From contig JABDRA010000128.1 of assembly GCA_013041995.1 (NCBI GenBank), forward strand, positions 1-8,724: a stretch of DNA of 8,724 nt. The letters are read 5' to 3'. The translations under genes were made by a program, and so were the position numbers. The first letter of the stretch is position 1. Each line of letters begins with the position of its first letter. This document shows, in pieces, positions 1-5,110 of this stretch. The DNA is from Anderseniella sp. (lineage in GTDB: Bacteria > Pseudomonadota > Alphaproteobacteria > Rhizobiales > Aestuariivirgaceae). The notes beneath the pieces are model-generated. The model was given only the letters and a program-made list of their open reading frames with translations. It ran no database searches and was not told the DNA's origin.

Positions 1-62
1 TCAAGTCGCTCAGGAAACAAAGTGCTCTGTTCGCGGTCCACACCTTCAACAAATCGCTTCAT
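1..62 (-). CDS. IS1182 family transposase, N-terminal fragment (cut by window edge)
   Basis: Read on the minus strand from the ATG at 62-60, the frame gives MKRFVEGVDREQSTLFPERL and then leaves the window. This closely matches the usual N-terminus of IS1182-family DDE transposases in rhizobia, which begin MKRFVEG.DR.QSTL.PE. A GGGAGGG Shine-Dalgarno sequence sits four bases upstream of the ATG (plus-strand 67-73), which supports the start. Only about 20 codons are visible, so it cannot be judged whether the transposase is intact. The protein would catalyse cut-and-paste movement of its own element. Confidence 0.65.
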   Translation of the reverse strand, partial: MKRFVEGVDREQSTLFPERL

Positions 63-68
63 GAAACC

Positions 69-88
69 CTCCCGCAAAAGGACGGGAG
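69..88. repeat. Short inverted repeat in the transposase leader
   Basis: CTCCCG (69-74) and CGGGAG (83-88) form a perfect 6-bp stem around an 8-base loop. The left arm overlaps the transposase Shine-Dalgarno on the minus strand, so in the mRNA the stem would sequester the ribosome site. This could dampen transposase translation, as in several other insertion sequences; that role is inference. Confidence 0.4.
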
Positions 89-248
89 AATCATATCACG
101 ATTGACGTTTTTACACAGCCTGGACCCTGAACGAACATGCGCGTGCTGTGCGGCAAATGACTGCTCAGCGCTCTTGGCAGATTTTCGATCACATGCACCT
201 GATTTCTACTTTGGGCGATAAAGCAGAAGTTGCCGATGTGTATCTCGG

Positions 249-342
249 GAGCAGCTTGCCGGCCAAGACAGATGTAGGCATCTGCTTGGGCGTCGTAGGC
301 AAATTCGGCCCTTTCAAAGGCGCCGTTTATTCCGTCATATTT
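249..342 (-). pseudogene. Frameshifted remnant of an IS1182-type transposase
   Basis: On the minus strand, 342 down to 268 reads KYDGINGAFERAEFAYDAQADAYIC without a stop. After one extra base the neighbouring frame continues AGKLL (263-249). Joined across that single-base shift, the pattern GxF...F.YD...D.Y.C.AGK.L matches the segment beyond the DDE core of IS1182-type transposases, typically FGK.DF.Y....D.Y.CPAG. Stops bound the piece upstream (TAA at 351-349) and downstream, so it is not a working gene. It lies directly beside the incoming IS1182 end and in the same orientation, which fits either a decayed older copy hit by a newer one or a rearranged tandem. The similarity is read by eye over about 30 residues only. 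Confidence 0.45.
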
Positions 343-374
343 GTGACATTAGATCCTGCCATATGCCGGTGCGT

Positions 375-395
375 CAACTCAATCTAGAGTTGAGT
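375..395. repeat. Inverted repeat in the upstream region of the TAXI gene
   Basis: CAACTC (375-380) pairs with GAGTTG (387-392), and in an alternative register ACTCAA (377-382) pairs with TTGAGT (390-395). TTGAGT is also followed after 16 bases by TACAAA (412-417), a weak resemblance to a sigma-70 promoter about 35-70 bases before the next gene. It could be an operator over a promoter, or chance. No T-tract follows, so it is not a terminator on the plus strand. Confidence 0.25.
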
Positions 396-485
396 CTATT
401 GTTAGTTCACGTACAAAAGGACGCATTCAGAAGATATTTCACTGGGGGGCACATGATGCTGATTCCGCCATTGAAAAGGTCGCCT

Positions 486-1682
486 ATGTCCCGCGTTCAA
501 ATTACCGCCATTCCCGAGCTCAAATCCCACATCCTGTTTCTGGCATGTCTCTGCATGATTGTGCTCACGGCGCTGAGCACAGGACCCGCCGAGGCGCAAA
601 ACCAGTCAGAAAGTGCCATCCGCCAAAAAGCAAATGCCGGCACGGTCAGGCTCATCACCGGCGGCGTAGACGGCGTCTCCAACACCTATCAGCAATTGGC
701 CAGCGATCTGGCCAGCGTACTTGACGTCAAAAGTGAGCTGCGCGTGCTGCCGATCATCGGTTATGGATCGCTGCAGAACATTGAGGACATGCTTTATCTG
801 AAAGGCATCGATGTCGGCATGGTTCATTCGGACGTGATGCGGCATGTGGAGCAGCGAGGCATACTGTCCGGTGCCAGGAACAGGCTCAAGTACGTCACCA
901 AACTCTATGACGAACAGCTGCATGTTCTGGCCAATACAAAATATACCGACATCAACCAACTGAACGGACATACCGTTATCGTTGGACGGCCGGGCAGCGG
1001 CAACGAAATGAGTGCGCTGACGCTTATCCAGGATCTCGGCCTGAAGGTCAAACTCACCCATGTCGAGTTCGATGAAGGCGTGGAACAGGTGCTCGACGGA
1101 AGGGCTGCTGCCATGGTTGTAGTGACGCGCAAACCATCATCGAAGCTGCGCCAGATTGAGGTGAAGTCAGGTTTGCATTTCTTACCGGTGCCAATGACCA
1201 GGACTCTTCTGAAGACCTACGACGAAGATTTGCTGACTACCGAGGACTATCCAAACCTTATACCGGCTGGAGTATCCGTTAGAACCCCCAGGATGGCCGC
1301 CATTCTCGCGGTGTTCAACTGGAAAGAGAAAAATCAGCGTTCTACCAAAGTCGCAAAATTCATCATCGCGTTTATACTCGAGTTGGATAAACTCAAACAG
1401 GCATCACGTAAGGATATCTGGGAGAAACTGGACATAACCGGAAGCGTAAAAGGCTGGCAACAATATCCGCCAGCCGCAGCAATTGTGAAGAAGGTTATTG
1501 CCACCAGGCGCGCTGCTGCAAAGGTCAACCTTCAACCTGCGGCCACCAGGGAAATGAATTTCGCCGGATTTGCAGAGTTTGTTCGCCAGACAACTGGCAA
1601 AGAACACTCGCACGATGACCTGATGGCGCTTTACCTGGCGTACGGGGATTGGTTGCAGGAATCCGGCGGGTCATCGCAGTAG
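486..1682 (+). CDS. TAXI-family TRAP transporter solute-binding protein, secreted
   Basis: The protein is predicted to bind a small solute, usually an organic acid or amino acid in this family, in the periplasm and hand it to a TRAP permease. From the ATG at 486 it has 398 residues. A signal peptide spans about 1-37: a hydrophobic stretch at 16-30 and an AEA cleavage site before QNQ. The TAXI core follows: RLITGGVDGVSNTYQQLASDL (55-75), GSLQNIEDM (94-102), the GxxD-type strand IDVGMVHSD (108-116), and GHTVIVGRPGSGNEMSALTL (161-180) where TAXI proteins carry the conserved G..V..G..GSG motif. After about residue 275 comes a helical extension including VKGWQQYPPAAAIVKK (321-336) and a C-terminal FAEF...LYLAYGDWL segment (362-390), seen in a longer TAXI subgroup; ordinary members have about 320 residues. 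The start at 486 has AAAAGG six bases upstream and places the signal peptide normally; ATGs at 453 and 456 behind a GGGGGG run are alternatives. No dctQ/dctM-like permease is in the window, so the transport partner is elsewhere or absent. Confidence 0.82.
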   Translation: MSRVQITAIPELKSHILFLACLCMIVLTALSTGPAEAQNQSESAIRQKANAGTVRLITGGVDGVSNTYQQLASDLASVLDVKSELRVLPIIGYGSLQNIEDMLYLKGIDVGMVHSDVMRHVEQRGILSGARNRLKYVTKLYDEQLHVLANTKYTDINQLNGHTVIVGRPGSGNEMSALTLIQDLGLKVKLTHVEFDEGVEQVLDGRAAAMVVVTRKPSSKLRQIEVKSGLHFLPVPMTRTLLKTYDEDLLTTEDYPNLIPAGVSVRTPRMAAILAVFNWKEKNQRSTKVAKFIIAFILELDKLKQASRKDIWEKLDITGSVKGWQQYPPAAAIVKKVIATRRAAAKVNLQPAATREMNFAGFAEFVRQTTGKEHSHDDLMALYLAYGDWLQESGGSSQ

Positions 1683-1989
1683 GGCGGTTCGATTGTTACG
1701 CGGATTGCGAGGCACTTGAACGAACGGCCACGCAAGACCTTGCAATATCAAACTCCAGCTGAGAAGTTTGCTGAGTGTGTTGCGGCGATCAGTTGAATCC
1801 ACAGCACATATCGGACGTCGGCCAGACGGCCAACGGCGCCAGCTTTGCTCTCTATAGCAGGCTTTTTCACGATGGCAGGTTACTCGGCTACTCCAGGCTG
1901 TCGGGCTGCCAACCTCCATGCGTCAAGCATCCAGTAATTGTGTGATCATCCTCTTTGCCGATGATCGACCCCATGCTAGCAATGCTTCC
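1683..1989. other. Intergenic region between the TAXI gene and argE
   Basis: About 307 bases lie between the stop of the solute-binding protein and the chosen argE start. No reading frame in it has a recognisable protein. The only structure I can support is a possible terminator at 1842-1867. No consensus promoter for argE is obvious, though it should lie in the 3' part. Confidence 0.5.
1842..1867 (+). terminator. Possible rho-independent terminator
   Basis: GCTTTGCT (1842-1849) can pair with AGCAGGC (1856-1862) around the loop CTCTAT, giving a seven-pair stem with one bulged base and one G-U pair. Five Ts follow immediately (1863-1867). It lies about 160 bases after the TAXI stop and about 120 bases before argE, so it could insulate the two genes. 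The stem is imperfect and only moderately GC-rich. Confidence 0.3.
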
Positions 1990-3147
1990 ATGACCCAAAG
2001 CATTACCCACCTTGAAAAACTGATCTCGTTCAACACTGTCAGCCGGGACTCCAATCTTGCGCTGATCGACCATGTCAGCGACCTCCTTAAGCCGTTGGGC
2101 TTTCGTGTCCAACTGGCCCCGTCCGAAGACGGCAGGAAGGCAAATCTGTATGCCTCCATTGGCCCGGAAGACGTCGCCGGTGTCGTTCTGTCAGGCCATA
2201 CGGATGTGGTGCCGGTAGAAGGCCAGGCCTGGTCATCCGACCCGTTTGTCATGCGCCGCGACAAAGGCCTGCTGTATGGCCGCGGCACGGCTGACATGAA
2301 GGGCTTCATCGCCTGTTGCATCGCCATGGCGCCACGCGCTGCGCAACTGAAGGACAAGCTCACCGCACCGATACATTTTGCGTTTTCCTATGATGAGGAA
2401 ATCGGCTGTGTCGGCGTGCGGCGCCTGATCGACATGCTGGAACCGGTCTCACCAAAACCGCGCTGCTGCATAATTGGTGAGCCGACGCTGATGCAGGTTG
2501 TCACCGCCCACAAGGGCAAGGCTGGTGAGCGGGTCACTTGTACCGGACTTGAGGCCCATTCGAGCCTGGCGCCAACCGCCATCAATGCTGTTCATCTGGC
2601 CATTGACCTGATTAATGAAATCAGACGGCTTCAGACAGAGACTGCCGAGAGGGGCACCAGGGACGGCGACTATGACGTTGCCTATACCACCCTTCACGCC
2701 GGTAACCTGCACGGCGGCGAAACCCTCAATATCGTGCCCAATCTGGCCAAATTCGAATACGAAATCCGCCACCTGCCTGCCGATGATCCGCAAACACTGA
2801 TGGACCGCATTCATGCAAAGGCCGGTGAGCTCGTGAACGAGGCACGCAAGGTGTTTCCCGGCGCCGACATCAGCTTTGCGCCCGGCACAGCCTATCCTGC
2901 ACTGGATACCGCGCCGGATGCAGAGGTGGTCAATTATGTGAAATCGCTGACTGGCGGCAATTCCACCGGCAAGATCGCCTTTGGCACCGAGGGCGGGTTG
3001 TTCCAGACACGGCTTGGCATTCCAACCGTTGTATGCGGCCCCGGCTCCATCGGCGTTGCCCACAAACCTGATGAATATATCGCGGAAACCGAAATGGCGG
3101 CTTGCGACAGGATGCTGGAAAAACTGCTGGATGATCTGACCGTCTGA
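1990..3147 (+). CDS. argE: Acetylornithine deacetylase (M20 metallopeptidase family)
   Basis: This cytoplasmic zinc enzyme would hydrolyse N-acetylornithine to ornithine and acetate in arginine biosynthesis. The 385 residues from the ATG at 1990 equal the usual ArgE length. M20 metal ligands are all visible: H70 in LSGHTDVVP, D102 in GRGTADMKGF, E137 in SYDEEIG (E136 the general base), E164 in IIGEPT, and H358 in GSIGVAHKPDEY. The dimerisation domain runs from about 175 to 285 and contains KGKAGERVTCTGLEAHSS and GGETLNIVPNLAKFEYEIR. GEPTLMQVVTAHKGK and the FGTEGGLFQ region (331-339) favour ArgE over DapE. An in-frame ATG at 1918 would add 24 residues that do not fit the family and has no Shine-Dalgarno; the 1990 start fits the homologue N-terminus but also lacks a clear ribosome site. 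No other arg genes are nearby, and a related N-acyl amino acid deacylase role remains possible. Confidence 0.87.
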   Translation: MTQSITHLEKLISFNTVSRDSNLALIDHVSDLLKPLGFRVQLAPSEDGRKANLYASIGPEDVAGVVLSGHTDVVPVEGQAWSSDPFVMRRDKGLLYGRGTADMKGFIACCIAMAPRAAQLKDKLTAPIHFAFSYDEEIGCVGVRRLIDMLEPVSPKPRCCIIGEPTLMQVVTAHKGKAGERVTCTGLEAHSSLAPTAINAVHLAIDLINEIRRLQTETAERGTRDGDYDVAYTTLHAGNLHGGETLNIVPNLAKFEYEIRHLPADDPQTLMDRIHAKAGELVNEARKVFPGADISFAPGTAYPALDTAPDAEVVNYVKSLTGGNSTGKIAFGTEGGLFQTRLGIPTVVCGPGSIGVAHKPDEYIAETEMAACDRMLEKLLDDLTV

Positions 3148-3168
3148 AACGATTCCGTTTCCAAAACC

Positions 3169-3190
3169 TCAATATTGTGTATCATATTGA
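3169..3190. repeat. AT-rich inverted repeat after argE
   Basis: TCAATAT (3169-3175) and ATATTGA (3184-3190) form a perfect 7-bp inverted repeat around an 8-base spacer. It lies just after the argE stop and about 130 bases before the next start. There is no T-tract and the stem is AT-rich, so an intrinsic terminator is unlikely; the spacing suits a dimeric regulator site, or it may be chance. Confidence 0.3.
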
Positions 3191-3317
3191 AACAGATCAC
3201 TGAATCAGAGCCCTAGCGCCGGATTACCGCCGCATTATCTCCCTGTAATTTTCACATTCAGGGAAGACGCTGGAGTCCAGGACGGCTTATTCCTACTGCC
3301 CGAAAGGGAGGTTAGTC

Positions 3318-3782
3318 ATGTTGCGTAACCCTATAGCGGCCCTCACCGCCGCGCTGATACTGACTGCGTTTTCCAGCCAGGCTTCGCAGGCTGCCGATCC
3401 ACACTGGTTCTACGATAATGCCGCCGCGCCGTCCTACGACGAGCGCTACAGCGAAAACCATCGCGGAAACTGGCAGAACGGCCGTGTCTATGAACCCAGG
3501 TACTCGGTCTATCAGCGCGAACCTCAATACAAACATCGCCGCCCGAGCCATCGTGATGATTATGGTAATGGCAATTACAATGGTAATGGCACCTACAATG
3601 GCAGGTTGTCCTGCCTGCAAGCGGTTGGAGACCTGAAAGATGCCGGTTTCCGGCACATCGAGGTCGTCACTTGCCGCAATGGTGACTATGTCTATGACGC
3701 CGTACGGGACCGCGAACCCTGGCGCATCCAGGTCAGCCGTGCATCCGGCGAAATTGTCAATGTGGAGCCACTTGGCGATTGA
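3318..3782 (+). CDS. Small secreted protein with C-terminal PepSY-like region
   Basis: The specific role is unknown. The 154-residue product starts with a clear signal peptide (MLRNPIAALTAALILTAFSSQASQA, with cleavage likely before ADPHW), so it should be periplasmic or envelope-associated. Residues 27-80 are rich in Tyr, Arg, Asn and His and look disordered. Residues 82-95 are a Gly/Asn/Tyr repeat (DYGNGNYNGNGTYNG). The compact C-terminal part (about 97-151) has the pattern C..A...L..AGF..I....C..G.YVY.A......W.I.VS..SGEIV, which resembles PepSY-like domains of small rhizobial envelope proteins. C99 and C119 could form a disulfide in the oxidising periplasm. The start is secure: AGGGAGG (3305-3311) lies six bases before the ATG. 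It stands alone, about 140 bases before the oxidoreductase gene and behind its own leader of about 170 bases. Confidence 0.75.
   Translation: MLRNPIAALTAALILTAFSSQASQAADPHWFYDNAAAPSYDERYSENHRGNWQNGRVYEPRYSVYQREPQYKHRRPSHRDDYGNGNYNGNGTYNGRLSCLQAVGDLKDAGFRHIEVVTCRNGDYVYDAVRDREPWRIQVSRASGEIVNVEPLGD
3564..3599 (+). repeat. Two tandem 18-bp repeats inside the PepSY-like gene
   Basis: GGTAATGGCAATTACAAT (3564-3581) is followed directly by GGTAATGGCACCTACAAT (3582-3599), identical at 16 of 18 positions. A further partial unit (GGC) continues after it. Because the unit is a multiple of three, gain or loss of copies would keep the frame and only change the length of the Gly/Asn/Tyr linker between the N-terminal part and the PepSY-like domain. 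Confidence 0.8.
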
Positions 3783-3822
3783 GATCGCGATAGCACCAGT
3801 CCTCGGGGAACTAATTGCCGGG

Positions 3823-3851
3823 TTGACAAACTGAAGGTCAGAACTCATAGC
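3823..3851 (+). promoter_or_regulatory. Candidate promoter of the oxidoreductase gene
   Basis: TTGACA at 3823-3828 is a perfect -35 consensus. Seventeen bases later CATAGC (3846-3851) is a poor -10 with three of six matches. Transcription would begin near 3857, inside the long inverted repeat that starts at 3848. The gene start is about 70 bases further on. Weak -10 boxes are common in alphaproteobacteria, but without a transcript this remains a guess. Confidence 0.35.
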
Positions 3852-3895
3852 GCAAGTTCCGGTCATATTGAAGCGTTTGACCGGAATTTGCGCTA
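3848..3895. repeat. 18-bp inverted repeat (hairpin or operator) before the oxidoreductase gene
   Basis: TAGCGCAAGTTCCGGTCA (3848-3865) faces TGACCGGAATTTGCGCTA (3878-3895) across a 12-base spacer. Seventeen of the 18 pairs are Watson-Crick and the other is a G-T pair, which in RNA is a G-U pair, so the stem is unbroken. On the plus strand it is followed by AAACCGCATTCG and only then by six Ts, so it is not a standard terminator. Its place between a TTGACA box and the GTG start suggests an operator or a 5' leader hairpin. Confidence 0.75.
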
Positions 3896-3924
3896 AACCG
3901 CATTCGTTTTTTCGGAGTAGGTTG

Positions 3925-4989
3925 GTGAATTCTGAACCTGGCAAACCCGTTCACATTGCAGTTGCAGGCGCTGGTCTCATAGGCAGGCGTCATGTGCAGG
4001 CCGTGGATCGTTGCGACACGGCCATCGTGGCGGCAATTGTTGATCCTGACCTTGCTGCACGAGATTTTGCGGCCAGTATCGGTTGTGACTGGTATGCCTC
4101 GATTGACGACATGCTGGATGCGAGCCCGCCTGACGGTGTCATTATTGCCACCCCGAACCAGATGCATGTGGACAACGGACTGGCGTGCGTTCGTGCCGGC
4201 GTTCCTGTTCTGGTCGAAAAACCGATTGCCGACAACTCCGCTTCAGCGGCACAGCTTGTGGATGAGGCGGCCGGTTTGAACGTGCCGGTGCTGGTCGGCC
4301 ACCACAGACGGCACAACCCGCTGATAGATGCCGCCCGGCAGCAGATCGAGAGCGGCAGTATCGGCGACATCGTGGCGGTGCATGCCGCCTGCTGGCTCTA
4401 TAAACCGGATGCCTATTTCGATGTGGCCTGGCGCACCCGGCAAGGCGCCGGACCGGTGTTCATCAACCTGATCCATGACATTGACCTGCTGCGTTACCTG
4501 GTTGGAGACGTGGTTTCAGTACAGGCGGCGGAATCGGCTCATACCCGCAAACACGACGTCGAAGACACCGCTGCCATCATTGTCGGTTTTGCCAATGGGG
4601 CACTGGGCACAATCACCGTATCAGACAGTATCGTCGCGCCGTGGAGCTGGGAACTGACGGCCGCCGAAAATCCGGCCTACCCGAAAACCGGAGAGACCTG
4701 TTACTTCATTGGCGGCACTCGCGGCTCGCTTGAAATTCCCAAGGGCAAAGTCTGGTCCCAGGACGGCGAACGCAGCTGGTGGCAGCCAATCGACCAGACT
4801 GTTTATGACGCAGATTCACGCGACCCACTGGATGCGCAAATTGAGCATTTCCGCCAGGTGATTGCCGGTGCGGAGCAGCCCATCGTTTCAGGGCTTGAAG
4901 GTTTGAAATCACTCAAAGTGATTGAAGCCATCAAGGCCTCCGCCCGTGACGGCAAGAGAATTGACCTGGAGCAACATGGGTTCAAATGA
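3925..4989 (+). CDS. Gfo/Idh/MocA family NAD(P)-dependent oxidoreductase
   Basis: Members oxidise or reduce a hydroxyl on sugars, inositols, amino sugars and similar compounds in the cytoplasm; the substrate cannot be read here. The product from the GTG at 3925 has 354 residues, a normal family length. The N-terminal Rossmann fold is clear: HIAVAGAGLIGRRH (10-23, GxGxxG at 15-20) with D40 at the end of the second strand, which favours NAD over NADP. IIATPNQMHVDNG (73-85) leads to the family signature VEKP (97-100) with the catalytic-type K99. The second domain carries GHHRRHNP (125-132) and GAGPVFINLIHDIDLLRYL (174-192), where H184 lies in the expected active-site position. The GTG start is preceded by GGAG (3914-3917) seven bases upstream. 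A TTG at 3868 in the same frame would add 19 residues but lies in the loop of the 3848-3895 inverted repeat and has no ribosome site. The neighbouring genes give no pathway clue. Confidence 0.85.
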   Translation: MNSEPGKPVHIAVAGAGLIGRRHVQAVDRCDTAIVAAIVDPDLAARDFAASIGCDWYASIDDMLDASPPDGVIIATPNQMHVDNGLACVRAGVPVLVEKPIADNSASAAQLVDEAAGLNVPVLVGHHRRHNPLIDAARQQIESGSIGDIVAVHAACWLYKPDAYFDVAWRTRQGAGPVFINLIHDIDLLRYLVGDVVSVQAAESAHTRKHDVEDTAAIIVGFANGALGTITVSDSIVAPWSWELTAAENPAYPKTGETCYFIGGTRGSLEIPKGKVWSQDGERSWWQPIDQTVYDADSRDPLDAQIEHFRQVIAGAEQPIVSGLEGLKSLKVIEAIKASARDGKRIDLEQHGFK

Positions 4990-4995
4990 ACCCAT
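4976..4995. repeat. Hairpin overlapping the oxidoreductase stop codon
   Basis: ATGGGTTC (4976-4983) and GAACCCAT (4988-4995) form a perfect 8-bp stem with the loop AAAT. The TGA stop (4987-4989) straddles the loop and right arm. No T-tract follows on either strand, so it is not a textbook terminator, but it could protect the 3' end of the transcript or slow polymerase between these convergent genes. Confidence 0.5.
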
Positions 4996-5110
4996 AAAGT
5001 TGCTCGATCACTTTGAAAACGATCAGGTTTATGATCTAGCATGAACCAGATGTTTTCACGCTGGAACAGAAGTGTTTGGTGGTCTCCAATCAGGTGGCGT
5101 AGGGGTAGAG

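Larger units (their letters stand above)
1..129 (-). mobile_element. End of an IS1182-family insertion sequence (partial)
   Basis: This is the transposase-start end of an insertion sequence that continues beyond the left edge of the window. It holds the first codons of an IS1182-type transposase on the minus strand and a short leader. The plus-strand motif TTTTTACACAGCCTGGACCC at about 110-129 resembles the terminal sequence I remember for rhizobial IS1182-like elements, so I place the outer end near 129. The exact end and any target duplication cannot be fixed because the other end is missing. Family assignment rests mainly on the transposase start. Confidence 0.55.

Noticed and set aside
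148..387. Plus-strand open frame of 79 codons from a GTG
   Set aside because: No ribosome site is evident and it overlaps the transposase-like remnant on the other strand, which explains its composition better.
363..485. Longer N-terminus for the TAXI protein from 363
   Set aside because: It would put more than 40 extra residues before a normal signal peptide and has no good ribosome site; 486 or 456 fit better.
3848..3912. Rho-independent terminator for the PepSY-like gene formed by the 3848-3895 hairpin and the later T-run
   Set aside because: The six Ts start about 11 bases after the stem, so the hairpin and T-tract are not adjacent as a terminator needs.
3312..3944. Minus-strand open frame of 210 codons
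   Set aside because: It is antisense to the PepSY-like gene, which has a strong ribosome site and signal peptide; the minus translation has low-complexity stretches mirroring the plus-strand repeats.
5028..5065. Resemblance to a rhizobial intergenic repeat in the gap between the convergent genes
   Set aside because: Only short CCAG/CTGG arms and a loose similarity from memory; too weak without a genome-wide comparison.
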